Positions 27,064-37,021 are shown, numbered from the stretch's first letter. The stretch is DNA of 64,000 bases from Kumtagia sp963839725 (GCA_963839725.1 CAWIWT010000006.1:38429-102428), one strand, 5' to 3'. The notes: generated by a model not told the origin, from the sequence alone. A program made the numbers and translations.

Positions 27064-27092
27064 AGCTTCCGGCAGCCTCAGGCTGCCCGGAA
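27064..27092. terminator. Stem-loop between mipA-type gene and ileS
   Basis: CTTCCGGCAGCC and GGCTGCCCGGAAG form a strong hairpin around TCA. There is no long T-run on either side. It lies about 130 bases beyond the stop of the MipA/OmpV gene, where a terminator for that gene would be expected; it also sits in the ileS leader. Confidence 0.4.
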
Positions 27093-27220
27093 GACCGGGC
27101 CACTAATTCGTATGATGGCGGCGACGCGGCGCGCTGCAAAAGTCATGGTCGGGCTTTTAACCCAGACGCGCCGGGGAATAAAGGCTTTCGATCGAACTTT
27201 GCCGATTGAACCACACCGTA

Positions 27221-28039
27221 TCAGGGAATCGTGAAGTCGAACCGGTAGGTCGTCGAAATGCCGATCATGAATTGATCCTTCGAACCGCGTTGCTTGACCA
27301 GCGAAGAATCGGCGGCAGGCCCGACAAGGTGCGCATATTCGGCGAACAGGCTTGCCGTTACCCTGTCGGTCGCCTTCCAGGTGATGGCGCCGCCCGCGCC
27401 AACCGATTTGAAGCCACCGCCCGGATCATATTCCTTCAGGCCCGACTTTTTGCTCTCCTCGGCATCGACGCCGTAATAAGTGTCGAAATAGTCCGCCGAG
27501 GCCATCGAAACGCGTGGACCACCGGAGATTCGCACCTTTTCGGTCGCGTCCTTGAACGCGTCCACGGCGACATCTGCGACCACGCCATGGTGGGCGCGAA
27601 CGCCCTGCCGCACCTCGCCGCGAACACGCAGCCAGTCGGTCGGATAGAATTCCGCGAAGCCACCAAGTTCGCCACCCCATTTGACCGGTTCGAGACCGTT
27701 GAGGTCGTCGGAATCGTCGTCGTCACGCGGGAAGACAATCTTACCAACCGCACCCGCCCGGAACGAGCCGGCCTCATAAAGGGCGAATGAAATATTGTCG
27801 TTGCGCGAGTTGAAGCGCGCCTCAGGTCCCTTCTTGCCGAGCGATATCATCGGCGCGGCGCGGAGGATCATCTTGCTGGCGCCCTCGAATTCGGGAGCCA
27901 TCGACCCGGCAGCGCCAACAGTCAGATACCAATCGCCATGGACCCAGTCGAAGAAGCCTGATTTCTCTTGCGCCTGTGCGCAATGCATAGAACCAGCAAC
28001 AAGCAAGACGGAAGCAAGTGAAATGATTTTATTCGACAT
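27221..28039 (-). CDS. MipA/OmpV family outer-membrane protein
   Basis: A 272-residue exported barrel protein. Signal peptide MSNKIISLASVLLVAGSMHC..AQAQ, then DWYLTVGAAGSMAPEFEGASKMILRAAPMISLG, the start of the MipA/OmpV domain, and alternating strands ending TTYRFDFTIP with an aromatic near the end. Family members are scaffolds for murein-synthesis enzymes (E. coli MipA) or osmoporin-like proteins; the role here is open. The frame is intact. Confidence 0.88.
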   Translation of the reverse strand: MSNKIISLASVLLVAGSMHCAQAQEKSGFFDWVHGDWYLTVGAAGSMAPEFEGASKMILRAAPMISLGKKGPEARFNSRNDNISFALYEAGSFRAGAVGKIVFPRDDDDSDDLNGLEPVKWGGELGGFAEFYPTDWLRVRGEVRQGVRAHHGVVADVAVDAFKDATEKVRISGGPRVSMASADYFDTYYGVDAEESKKSGLKEYDPGGGFKSVGAGGAITWKATDRVTASLFAEYAHLVGPAADSSLVKQRGSKDQFMIGISTTYRFDFTIP

Positions 28040-28127
28040 ACAAGGTCTGAACTCAACACGAAAGGCAGGTTGTTTTCAGATATGTCGGTAAAATTTGAAT
28101 TAAATGGGCACGCCACGCACGAATTAA

Positions 28128-28454
28128 TCAACCGAGATTCAAAAGAGTCACCGATACCAGAGCCAAGCCAATACCGAGATATTGCAGGTTCGACAATTGC
28201 TCTCCGAAGAACAGTACGCCAACTGTGACCGCGCCGACGACGATCACCGCGTTAACCAACGCGCCGGCAACGGCCAGATCGACCCGTTTGTTGACGAGGG
28301 CAAAGAGGAAATAGGACAGCGGCGACAAAAGCACGAAAATCGCCAGGCTTCTCGTCTGTGCGGTTTTGCCCCAATGCGCGCTAAAGCTGTCGCAGACAAT
28401 GAACATGCCGGCGCACGCCAGCATCAATGCCCATATCACGATGGCATTTTTCAT
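28128..28454 (-). CDS. Small DMT/SMR-like membrane protein
   Basis: A 108-residue protein with four hydrophobic segments (about residues 5-22, 37-53, 60-82, 88-106). The closing pattern GVLFFGEQLSNLQYLGIGLALVSVTLLNLG resembles the last two helices of EamA/SMR transporters, and the length equals that of SMR dimers. The conserved glutamate of true drug-exporting SMR proteins is not seen in the first helix, so transport of cationic drugs is doubtful. Placement in the drug/metabolite transporter superfamily is likely; substrate unknown. Confidence 0.65.
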   Translation of the reverse strand: MKNAIVIWALMLACAGMFIVCDSFSAHWGKTAQTRSLAIFVLLSPLSYFLFALVNKRVDLAVAGALVNAVIVVGAVTVGVLFFGEQLSNLQYLGIGLALVSVTLLNLG

Positions 28455-28517
28455 CGGCCAAGTAGACCAGCGGAAGGAACGCCGGCCAAGCTACCATAAG
28501 TTGCGGCCGGTCAGGAA

Positions 28518-29507
28518 TTAGCTGTCGAAGGCGACGCGCAAATCCAGTTCGGAGAAAGGCCTTACGCTCGAGAGCAGCGCGCGGGCCTCGTCCTTGTCGC
28601 GCGTCATCTGGTCAAGGAGCGCATCAAGGCTGTCGAACTTTTCCTCGCCACGAAGGAAACCGAAAAACGATACGTCGCAGATCTCGCCATAGAGATCGCC
28701 GTCGAAATCGAACACATAGGTTTCCAGTAGCGGCAGTCCGGCGCTTTCGACGGTTGGCCTGCGCCCATAGCTCGCGACACCATCGAAAAGCGTCCCGTCG
28801 GCGCGCCGCAGCCTGACGGCGTAAATACCGTGGCGAAGGATTTCCGGCTCCGGCAGAGCCATGTTGGCGGTCGGAAAGCCAAGCGTCCGGCCGAGCTTCT
28901 TGCCGTGGACGACTTCGCCCTCGACGGTAAAGCGGTAGCCCAACAACCCAGTCGCAGCAGCGACATCGCCATTTGCGAGCAGTGGCCGGATGCGGCTTGA
29001 CGAGACGATCTCACCACCTTCGTCGCCAACCGCTTCGACCTGCGTCACCGCAAATCCGCGCTGGCGCGCCGCAGCCACCAAAAAGGCAGGATCGCCGCGG
29101 CGGTTCTTGCCGAAATGGAAGTCGAAGCCGGTAACGACGTGGCTGATGTCGAGTTGGCCCAAGAGCACGTCGTCTATGAATTGGTCCGCCGTGCGACCGG
29201 CGAAATCGCGGGTAAACGCTTGTTCTACGATCGCATCGAAGCCGAGTAGGCGGACAAGTCGCGCCTTGATCGGCGCGGGCGTGATCCGCGGCAACGCAAT
29301 GTCTGGGCGGAATACCGTGCGCGGATGCGGCTCGAATGTGAGAACCAGCGCAGGAACACTGGCAGCTTTCGCCTCCGCCAGCGCACACTCCAGAACGGCT
29401 TGGTGGCCGCGATGTACGCCGTCGAAATTGCCGACCGCAACCACGCCACGGCGAAACTGCGCTGGCAGCGGCGTCTCGCCTGTCAGCCGTTCGAAGACTT
29501 TCGTCAT
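28518..29507 (-). CDS. ribF: Bifunctional riboflavin kinase / FAD synthetase
   Basis: A 329-residue cytoplasmic enzyme making FMN and FAD. The N-terminal adenylyltransferase domain shows GNFDGVHRGHQAVL (about 27-40) and HPRTVF. The C-terminal kinase domain shows GEVVHGKKLGRTLGFPTANM (about 198-217) and GVASYGRRPTV. Intact frame. It is 16 bases downstream of the HAD phosphatase gene on the same strand, a conserved rhizobial arrangement. Confidence 0.95.
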   Translation of the reverse strand: MTKVFERLTGETPLPAQFRRGVVAVGNFDGVHRGHQAVLECALAEAKAASVPALVLTFEPHPRTVFRPDIALPRITPAPIKARLVRLLGFDAIVEQAFTRDFAGRTADQFIDDVLLGQLDISHVVTGFDFHFGKNRRGDPAFLVAAARQRGFAVTQVEAVGDEGGEIVSSSRIRPLLANGDVAAATGLLGYRFTVEGEVVHGKKLGRTLGFPTANMALPEPEILRHGIYAVRLRRADGTLFDGVASYGRRPTVESAGLPLLETYVFDFDGDLYGEICDVSFFGFLRGEEKFDSLDALLDQMTRDKDEARALLSSVRPFSELDLRVAFDS

Positions 29508-29523
29508 GCCTCCGCGCCCTGCC

Positions 29524-30405
29524 CTATTTCAGCCGCGGAATGGATGCTACCGGACGCTCGCCATGGCTGGCCAGGAACGCCAGGAGCTGATCGCGGTCCG
29601 GATCGAGCGGATCGCCGTAGTCGCGGGCATGAATGCCGCCCGACACATATAGCACGTCGAAGCCGTTGTCGGTGGCGCCCTTGATATCCGTCAGCATGCC
29701 GTCGCCGATCGCCAACGCCTCGGACTTGTCAAGCTCGCGGCCGAGAACGTCACCCGCGGCGGCGAGCGCGGCCTCGTAGATCGGCCGATACGGCTTGCCG
29801 GCGATCAAAGTGCGCCCGCCAAGCAATGAATATTCGCGCGCGATCGCACCCGCGCAATAGACCATGCGATGGCCGCGCTCGACGACGATGTCGGGATTGG
29901 CGCAAATGAACGGCAGGTCGCGCGAGCGAAGGCGGCGCAGTTGATCGATATAGTCCGCCGGAGTTTCATTGTCGTCGTCGAACGGGCTGGTGCAGACGAC
30001 GACGCTCGCCTCGGCCTCCTCGACCAGTTCTACGTCGATGCCGTCGAAAATCGGCTGATCGCGATCCGGGCCGATGTGGAACACCTGGCGCGGCCCCTGC
30101 TTTATCAGTTCGCGCGTAACATCGCCCGAAGTGACGATACGATCCCACGCGTCCTGCGGGCACCCTATAGCGATGAGCTGGGCCTCCACGCCGGCACGCG
30201 GGCGCGGCGAGTTGGTGATCAACACCACCGCAACACCTTTCTCGCGGGCTCGCGCCAGCGCTTCGGTGGCGTCCGGATATGCAGCGACGCCGTTGTGTAC
30301 GACGCCCCACACGTCGCACAGGATTGCGGAATAGGATGAACTGACATCATCCAGCGTCTCTACGAACTTTACCAAAATCTGACCCACCTCTTCGGAGTGC
30401 CGCAC
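29524..30405 (-). CDS. TIGR01459 family HAD-type hydrolase
   Basis: A 293-residue HAD-superfamily phosphatase of the NagD-like class IIA. The nucleophile region reads ILCDVWGVVHNG (about 28-39), motif II is VVLITNSPRPR and the C-terminal motif is EALAIGDGMLTDIKGATDNGFDVLYVSGG. The TIGR01459 subfamily is found next to ribF in Alphaproteobacteria, as here, suggesting it may dephosphorylate a flavin intermediate; that substrate assignment is inference. Confidence 0.9.
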   Translation of the reverse strand: MRHSEEVGQILVKFVETLDDVSSSYSAILCDVWGVVHNGVAAYPDATEALARAREKGVAVVLITNSPRPRAGVEAQLIAIGCPQDAWDRIVTSGDVTRELIKQGPRQVFHIGPDRDQPIFDGIDVELVEEAEASVVVCTSPFDDDNETPADYIDQLRRLRSRDLPFICANPDIVVERGHRMVYCAGAIAREYSLLGGRTLIAGKPYRPIYEAALAAAGDVLGRELDKSEALAIGDGMLTDIKGATDNGFDVLYVSGGIHARDYGDPLDPDRDQLLAFLASHGERPVASIPRLK

Positions 30406-30957
30406 AGCGCGGCTCGATTTGCACCGGAATTAGCCGAGAGCCTTCGCGCTGTCATCTGGTTTGGCTTGCCTTGCACTGCACGCTGCGATGTCAGGTATGA
30501 CCGACTTCCGAATTTTCCGGCCTCATTTCTGCCTTTTGAGCCAATTTCGGGGAGCTTCGCCGCCTCAACGGCCGGAGAGCAGCGTCCCTTGGGCAATCGG
30601 AGAGTCCTTAATTGCCAATGAACTATTCCTGCAAATTTGTAAGGCCCCGGCTGAAAAGACGTTCAATCTTGTTCGCTACAGTGCGATCTGTAATTTCCGC
30701 AGGGCATACCGGAATACCGCTTTCGCTATTCTCTGCGCAGGTTTTGGGCCAACAAGGCCTGGGCGATCGGCGACGAGCTTCCAACCTGCGCATCGTTAGC
30801 TGACACAACATACGGGCGGGCGCTGGAACACCCTGTCGAAAGGCAGGGTGTTTCACGTTCGAGCTAGCGTTTCTTGCTTATTGCTATGAGCGGACGGATT
30901 TGACGGTCAAAGTAGCGTCCAGGCCAAAAAGTTGCGCTCATCACACACGCCGAACTT
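30406..30957. other. Intergenic region without a convincing protein gene
   Basis: The divergent interval between the HAD gene and groES. Open frames here have no recognisable homology or ribosome-binding site. The notable item is a hairpin at 30827-30852 (AACACCCTG-8-CAGGGTGTT followed by T and CACG), which has terminator shape although no annotated gene precedes it on the + strand. A small RNA ending there is possible but unproven. Confidence 0.45.
30827..30853 (+). terminator. Hairpin of terminator shape upstream of groES
   Basis: A perfect 9-bp stem, AACACCCTG/CAGGGTGTT, with an eight-base loop and three T residues. It could terminate a short + strand transcript that begins in the 30406-30826 interval. 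Confidence 0.5.
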
Positions 30958-30986
30958 CTTGACATCCTGAGGGGCAGGGCCTATCT
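30958..30986 (+). promoter_or_regulatory. RpoH (sigma-32) type promoter of groESL
   Basis: CTTGAC at 30958-30963, a 17-base spacer, then CTATCT at 30981-30986 within CCTATCTCCG. This fits the alphaproteobacterial heat-shock consensus (CTTGAC / CYTATNT). Transcription would begin just before or within the CIRCE operator that follows. Confidence 0.8.
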
Positions 30987-30996
30987 CCGCGCCACG

Positions 30997-31023
30997 CTAG
31001 CACTCGCTATTGGTGAGTGCTAA
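30997..31023. promoter_or_regulatory. CIRCE operator (HrcA binding site)
   Basis: CTAGCACTC-N9-GAGTGCTAA, differing from the CIRCE consensus (TTAGCACTC-N9-GAGTGCTAA) by one base. It lies between the RpoH-type promoter and the groES start codon, so HrcA repression and RpoH activation are both expected to act on groESL. Confidence 0.93.
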
Positions 31024-31089
31024 CGAAATCCGGCCAGCCCGGATGGAGGAACCCCTTTTATCAACATCCGCATACAAGGATAGTCAAAC

Positions 31090-31387
31090 ATGGCAAAGTC
31101 GAAGTTCCGGCCGTTGCATGACCGCGTGGTCGTTCGTCGCGTCGAATCCGAAGAGAAGACGAAGGGCGGCATCATCATCCCGGATACCGCGAAGGAAAAG
31201 CCGCAGGAAGGCGAGATCATCGCTGTTGGCTCCGGCGCTCGCGATGAAGTCCGGCAAGCTCGTTCCGCTGGACGTCAAGGCCGGCGACCGAATCCTGTTC
31301 GGCAAGTGGTCCGGCACCGAAGTGAAGCTCAATGGCGAAGACCTTCTGATCATGAAGGAATCCGACATCATGGGCATCATCGGCTGA
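31090..31387 (+). CDS. groES: Co-chaperonin GroES (one frameshift at about 31249)
   Basis: GroES forms the seven-membered lid of the GroEL cage. MAKSKFRPLHDRVVVRRVE..GGIIIPDTAKEKPQEGEIIAVGSGARDE, including the mobile loop, is in the first frame. The rest (SGKLVPLDVKAGDRILFGKWSGTEVKLNGEDLLIMKESDIMGIIG) is in the next frame. Removing one G at 31249 restores a normal 98-residue GroES. This is probably a sequence error. Expression is expected from the RpoH promoter and CIRCE operator upstream; groEL follows after 63 bases. Confidence 0.93.
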
Positions 31388-31450
31388 GCGCCGATCTCTC
31401 CATTCTCATCGTAAATCTGAATTCGGCCGCAAGGCCCACAGGAGCTAACA

Positions 31451-33098
<1,648 letters not shown>

Positions 33099-33121
33099 AG
33101 GGAAACGCGACAAACAGGAAG

Positions 33122-33157
33122 TTAGAGCGGTTAATCGATAGTGATGAACCGCTCTAA
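33122..33157 (+). repeat. Stem-loop TTAGAGCGGTT/AACCGCTCTAA after groEL
   Basis: A perfect 11-bp inverted repeat with a 14-base loop, 24 bases after the groEL stop. It has no T-run, so it is more likely an mRNA 3-prime end processing or stability structure, or a REP-like palindrome, than a terminator. Confidence 0.6.
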
Positions 33158-33184
33158 GTCCACGCTCCTCAAATCGTATCGGAG

Positions 33185-33212
33185 AAGGCGGGCACAATGC
33201 CCGCCTTTTTCT
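33185..33212 (+). terminator. Rho-independent terminator of groESL
   Basis: AAGGCGGGCA and TGCCCGCCTT pair around CAA and are followed by TTTCTT. It is the clear end of the groESL transcript. Confidence 0.88.
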
Positions 33213-33270
33213 TCATGAGACCGCCGCCGCTGCAGGCGTGTCCTGAACGACGGCGTGCCCCCGTGAAAAC

Positions 33271-33298
33271 AAAAAAACCCCCGGCAACGCCAGGGGTT
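33271..33298 (-). terminator. Rho-independent terminator on the minus strand
   Basis: Read leftwards, AACCCCTGGC-GTT-GCCGGGGGTT is followed by seven T residues (AAAAAAA at 33271-33277 on the + strand). It is placed to end transcription of the DUF1203 gene, leaving a 3-prime region of about 185 bases that holds no other recognisable gene. Confidence 0.75.
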
Positions 33299-33483
33299 CT
33301 CAGCAGTCCGAGCGGCTATGGGGCCCGCTTGTCGAGACTGACCGCCAGTTCATCCGTGGTCGGCCAATCCATCGAGACTGCCGTTCTGCCCTGCGTGTAT
33401 GACGGCAGTACGACAGTCGAAACTTAAGGTCGCACCGGATTGGTTAACAATAGGTTAAGGAAGTCTGCGAACCCTGCCCTGCT

Positions 33484-33954
33484 TCAGCCGCGGTCGATCC
33501 GGCATTGGTAGCAGTTGTTCCGGGCTGATCGCATATGGAGATACGCAATATCCTCCCGCGCCAGCAGTTCATGTGCACGACTGCAAATCTGGTTTGTCGG
33601 CACGACGGCGCCGGTTCCATAGACGATGCGGTCGGCGTGATCGTAGCCGCGGACGATGTAGTCCGGCGTCGGCTTGAACATCATCGGCATCACATCCGCT
33701 TCCGGAGCGCGATCGCATTCCTCGGCGCAAAGAAAGATCGGCCCGGTTTCGGCGTAGGGCTGTAACGCGGGAAACGGCCGGTAGGCGAGCACCAGGTACG
33801 GTTTCCCGGCAGCCACATTTCTCAGGCAATGACGGCATGGAACACCATCGCCGTCCGAAATCCTGCGCTCGGGCGTCAGACCATAGGCGTCGGAACCGCC
33901 ACGCTGGAGGGCGCGAACCGCTTCCGTCGGCAGGGCAGAAAACCGGATAAGCAT
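33484..33954 (-). CDS. DUF1203 domain-containing protein
   Basis: A 156-residue protein. MLIRFSALPTEAVRALQRGG at the start, PCRHCLRNVAAGKPYLVLAYRPF in the middle and the closing AYLHMRSARNNCYQCRIDR match DUF1203, an uncharacterised family. The ATG at 33954 is taken because the in-frame extension to 34101 has no family similarity. Cysteines are clustered (C-x2-C near 40 and C-x2-C near 150), which could bind a metal, but this is speculation. Confidence 0.8.
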   Translation of the reverse strand: MLIRFSALPTEAVRALQRGGSDAYGLTPERRISDGDGVPCRHCLRNVAAGKPYLVLAYRPFPALQPYAETGPIFLCAEECDRAPEADVMPMMFKPTPDYIVRGYDHADRIVYGTGAVVPTNQICSRAHELLAREDIAYLHMRSARNNCYQCRIDRG

Positions 33955-34121
33955 GGTCAGCTCCTCAGTTCGATACGCGAGCTCGCTTAATCCACCTGTT
34001 ACACAAAAGCTTCCACCCGAAACTTGGCACCCACCGGAGGTGTCTCCGGCGGGTTTGACGCCGGATATCGGCGCTTGCAAGCTGACTGGCGCTGAATGCA
34101 ATGTTTAGACTTCGGTCAGCG

Positions 34122-34237
34122 ATTAGGATCAGGACCCGTTATGAAGGGGGGTCTACCCCCTGGCCGAGCGGTTCGACGCGACACGTCGCAGCCGTTTCGA
34201 CGCCATTTCGACCAGATTAATAGGTCCTGACCCTAGG
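34122..34237. repeat. About 115-bp element of nested stem-loops bounded by an inverted repeat
   Basis: The borders TAGGATCAGGACC (about 34124) and GGTCCTGACCCTAG (about 34223) are inverted copies. Inside are AGGGGG-GTCTA-CCCCCT-like and GCGACACGTCGC palindromes. No protein is encoded. The right border runs into the stop codon of the GNAT gene. The layout suggests a short rhizobial intergenic repeat. Confidence 0.55.
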
Positions 34238-34799
34238 GCTGCATGACGACGGCGCAGCGTTCGTCAAAGCTCATCGGATGCACAACCTCTTGCTTCTGGC
34301 CAACCGGCGAGAAACCGAGTTTCTGATAGAGCGGCAGGGCGGCGGGATGATCGAGCGTGCAGGTCTGTACAGTCACTTTTGCTGGCTTGTAGGACCATGC
34401 CGCCTCGATCGCCGAACTCAGGAACCAGCGGCCGAGCCCTCGCCCCGTAGCATGTTCCATCATGCCGAAATAGGCGAGTTCAACCTCATCCGGCAGATGT
34501 GGCTTGAGGTCGAAAAATCCGGCGGGACAGCCATCGAGATAGAGCACGCGAATATCGCGATCCGGCTTGTGCAACCCCTCCACCATCTCCTCGGGCGGCA
34601 TGCGAAGCGCATTCACCCAGTGCCATTTGCGCCCGACGCGATCGAGCAGATATCGGTAATAGTGGGCCGGAATGTCGCGAGTGCGAAGGAGCGCAACCTG
34701 CCGGTTATAGGGCAACGACGAGTAACTGGCCGGCGGCCGTTCCATCTCGAGGAACGTCACCGTCACACCGATGGGCTCCGGTGTCTTCTTTTTTGCCAT
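34233..34799 (-). CDS. GNAT family N-acetyltransferase
   Basis: A 188-residue acetyl-CoA-dependent transferase. The acyl-CoA pyrophosphate loop lies in MMEHATGRGLGRWFLSSAIEAAW (about 122-144), followed by VQTCTLDHPAALPLYQKLGFSPV, the usual beta5-alpha4 end of the GNAT fold. The substrate is not predictable. The start at 34799 has no credible alternative. It follows sseA by six bases on the same strand, so co-transcription is likely. Confidence 0.88.
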   Translation of the reverse strand: MAKKKTPEPIGVTVTFLEMERPPASYSSLPYNRQVALLRTRDIPAHYYRYLLDRVGRKWHWVNALRMPPEEMVEGLHKPDRDIRVLYLDGCPAGFFDLKPHLPDEVELAYFGMMEHATGRGLGRWFLSSAIEAAWSYKPAKVTVQTCTLDHPAALPLYQKLGFSPVGQKQEVVHPMSFDERCAVVMQP

Positions 34800-34805
34800 G
34801 ATCGA

Positions 34806-35654
34806 TCAATCCTTGCCCGTTACTGCCGGCGTGTCGCGGCGTCCGCCCCACTCGGTCCAGGAGCCATCATAGAGCCGGTTGGCGCCATGGCCGATGCTTT
34901 CCAGTGCCAGCGTAATCACCGCTGCCGTCACGCCCGAGCCGCAAGATGTGACGATCGGCTTGTCGAGATCGAGCCCGGCGCGCTCCAGCTTGCCTCGCAA
35001 TTCCGCGAGGGGCAGCAAATAGCCGTTCTCGGAAAGTGACAGCGCCGGCACGCTTTTGGCCCCGGGCATATGGCCGGAACGAACGCCCTTGCGAGGCTCG
35101 GGATCCTCGCCCGAAAAGCGGCGCGGGGGCCGGGCGTCGGCGATCTGACCGCCGCTTTCGACCACCTTTCGCACGTCCTCGATGCCGGCGACGCGCACCT
35201 CGTCAAAATCCGTATGAAAGACGCACGGCGCGATCTTGGTGACTTCGTCGGTAACCGGACGCCCGGCTTTTCTCCAATTGTCGAAACCGCCGTCGAGGAT
35301 AAAGACCTCAGCCGCGCCCATGACGCGAAACATCCACCAGACTCGCGGCGCGGTGAACATTCCGGGCCCGTCATAGACGACGATCGTGTCGTCAACGGAG
35401 ATTCCCATGGAACCCGCATGCTGAGCGAATAGCGGCGGCTTCGGCAGTGTATGCGGCAGATCCGAATCTGGATCGACAACCAGATCCTGGTCGAAGAACA
35501 CCGCACCGGGAATATGCGCTGCGTTATATTCGGCCTTCGGATCGCGTGCTTGCGCCGGCAGATACCAGGATGCATCCACTATCGACAGGCCCGGTCGTCC
35601 GAGCTGTTCCTGCAGCCAGTCGGCATCGACAGCGAACGGGCTTTTTTCTGGCAT
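34806..35654 (-). CDS. sseA: 3-mercaptopyruvate sulfurtransferase
   Basis: A 282-residue tandem-rhodanese enzyme that transfers sulfur from 3-mercaptopyruvate. The inactive N-terminal rhodanese domain includes VDASWYLPAQARDPKAEY; the C-terminal one holds the catalytic loop TSCGSGVTAA, where the cysteine (about residue 234) becomes persulfidated. CGSGVTA is the sulfurtransferase (MST/SseA) rather than thiosulfate-type loop. The start MPEKSPFAVDADWLQ fits homologues better than the in-frame ATG nine codons upstream. Confidence 0.92.
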   Translation of the reverse strand: MPEKSPFAVDADWLQEQLGRPGLSIVDASWYLPAQARDPKAEYNAAHIPGAVFFDQDLVVDPDSDLPHTLPKPPLFAQHAGSMGISVDDTIVVYDGPGMFTAPRVWWMFRVMGAAEVFILDGGFDNWRKAGRPVTDEVTKIAPCVFHTDFDEVRVAGIEDVRKVVESGGQIADARPPRRFSGEDPEPRKGVRSGHMPGAKSVPALSLSENGYLLPLAELRGKLERAGLDLDKPIVTSCGSGVTAAVITLALESIGHGANRLYDGSWTEWGGRRDTPAVTGKD

Positions 35655-35751
35655 GAGGCATCCCCAGATTTCGGTTGGCACAACGCTTCTGGCACATCAG
35701 CGCCTTCGCCAAAAGGGCCAGCGGCACCAACATATCACCACGGAGGTTTCT

Positions 35752-36072
35752 ATGATCAAGCGCATCTGGAACGGCTACACCACTCGCGAAAACGCCGATG
35801 CCTATGAGCGGCTGCTCAACAGCTTTGTCTTTCCGGGCATCGAGGCGAAGAAGATACCGGGCTACCGGTCGATAGAACTGATGCGGCGCGAGAATGGCGA
35901 CGAGATTCAGTTCACAACGGTGATGAGTTTCGATTCGATCGACAACGTCATTGCTTTTCAGGGCGCCGACTATGAAGCGGCCTATGTGCCGGAGGAAGCG
36001 CGCAAGGTGCTAAAGCGCTGGGACGCCCGCTCGACGCATCACGAGGTGCTGCAGACCCGGATATATGGATAA
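35752..36072 (+). CDS. Antibiotic-biosynthesis-monooxygenase-like (ABM/dimeric alpha-beta barrel) protein
   Basis: A 106-residue protein with GGAGG seven bases before the ATG. MIKRIWNGYTTRENADAYERLL, then PGYRSIELMRRENGDEIQFTTVMSFDSIDNVIAF, fits the ferredoxin-like dimeric barrel used by ABM and EthD-like proteins. Such proteins are small monooxygenases or simply ligand binders; the substrate is unknown. It is divergent from sseA. Confidence 0.75.
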   Translation: MIKRIWNGYTTRENADAYERLLNSFVFPGIEAKKIPGYRSIELMRRENGDEIQFTTVMSFDSIDNVIAFQGADYEAAYVPEEARKVLKRWDARSTHHEVLQTRIYG

Positions 36073-36171
36073 GCGCTGGGACAGTTTACTTTTTTCCGCT
36101 CGCGCAAGCATCTCGATTGCCAGGCTTCCTGCGGAAGGAAAGCAAACTACCCCCTGCAGCCAATCTCGGAT

Positions 36172-36330
36172 CTAAAGCGCAGGCAACGGCCCAAACCGAA
36201 TGCGGAAGCGGCGGTTTTCGCGACCCTTCTTCTCGATCTTGCCGATGTGGATTTCGCCGACTTCCCCCGTCGTCCGCACATGCGTGCCACCGCAAGGCTG
36301 GCTGTCGACGATGGCATTCGGCGCTCGGAT
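36172..36330 (-). pseudogene. Alanyl-tRNA editing protein, C-terminal fragment
   Basis: On the minus strand the block SQPCGGTHVRTTGEVGEIHIGKIEKKGRENRRFRI is the C-terminal zinc-binding and closing part of an AlaX-type trans-editing protein (Cys and His of CGGTH are metal ligands). The matching N-terminal fragment of the same strand is at 42180-42326, about 5.9 kb away. Between them lies a prophage remnant, and roughly 130-150 central residues are missing altogether. The exact left junction is near 36315-36345 and cannot be fixed by eye. The gene cannot encode a functional enzyme as read. Confidence 0.82.
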
Positions 36331-36334
36331 CAGC

Positions 36335-36727
36335 GATTTCCGGCGCGGGCGCATGCGGCCAGATCGTTTACGTGATGAACCCAAGGCGAGCTGTGGCGCT
36401 TTCGCTGCGTGCCCCGGAACTGGCGGTCACTGCCTTGCAAGCTCAGCGGTCATCGACGGGATGGTGATCGCCGTCGATCCTCGCGGGTTGATCCATGGCG
36501 CGGACCCGGTGCCGGAATTCAATTGGAGCCGGGAAAGCGTGCTTCACATGGAAAACGCGGCACCGCTGGCCCTAGGCACCGCAGGTAGCCCAGCGACGGT
36601 GGCAGCGCCAGCGGCCAGCTTGTTCCAGTCGGCGTTGGCCGGTTTGCGAACCACCCTTCGAATATCTTGGGTCAAAAGGCGTAGTGACTGCGTGGCGTGG
36701 CTGCAATCTGCCGATTGGGGAGCCTGA
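36335..36727 (+). pseudogene. Phage major capsid protein (HK97-like), C-terminal fragment
   Basis: Two frames read GQIVYVMNPRRAVALSLRAPELAVTALQ and then LASSAVIDGMVIAVDPRGLIHGADPVPEF.., ending SLFQSALAGLRTTLRISWVKRRSDCVAWLQSADW. The last block is the characteristic C-terminus of HK97-fold capsid proteins (an aromatic-rich helix, then R-x-x-x-x-W-x-x-R-R-S/G-x-x-V-A). The N-terminal part is gone at the alaX junction and a frameshift lies near 36430. The identification comes from pattern recognition and is good but not proven. Confidence 0.65.
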
Positions 36728-36730
36728 ACC

Positions 36731-37021
36731 ATGACAACCGACATATCCGACATCAACATCCGCGTCGGGCTGGGTGAACGCCTAAGCCCCGACGAGTTCC
36801 ACGCCAAGGCGCGAGACGATGCAGACCGGGCTATCCGGCGTCTGCTTGCCGACTACGGCAACGCCAAAGACCCGGCTTTGACCCTGCGCCGCGCGCTGGT
36901 GGACCTGATGGTCGATTACGCTGGCTATCGGTCGGCTCCTTATCGCAAGCAGTGCGCGCTAGAGGATCGCCTAGTCGTGTTGGAAGCCGCCGCCTCGCCA
37001 CGCCTGAGAGGTGTCGCCTAG
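36731..37021 (+). CDS. Prophage small protein, unknown
   Basis: A 96-residue acidic-to-neutral protein starting MTTDISDINIRVGLGERLSP three bases after the capsid stop codon. It is mostly helical by composition, with a segment rich in Arg and Ala (ADRAIRRLLADYG). Position directly after the capsid gene suggests a head-tail connector or capsid-associated protein, but no motif supports this. The next gene starts immediately after its stop. Confidence 0.55.
   Translation: MTTDISDINIRVGLGERLSPDEFHAKARDDADRAIRRLLADYGNAKDPALTLRRALVDLMVDYAGYRSAPYRKQCALEDRLVVLEAAASPRLRGVA

Noticed and set aside
28128..28454. Assignment as an EmrE-type multidrug exporter
   Set aside because: Length and helices fit, but the key membrane glutamate of helix 1 is not seen, so only superfamily placement is given.
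33197..33427. Plus-strand frame after groEL
   Set aside because: It spans two terminators, has low-complexity content and shows no ribosome-binding site.
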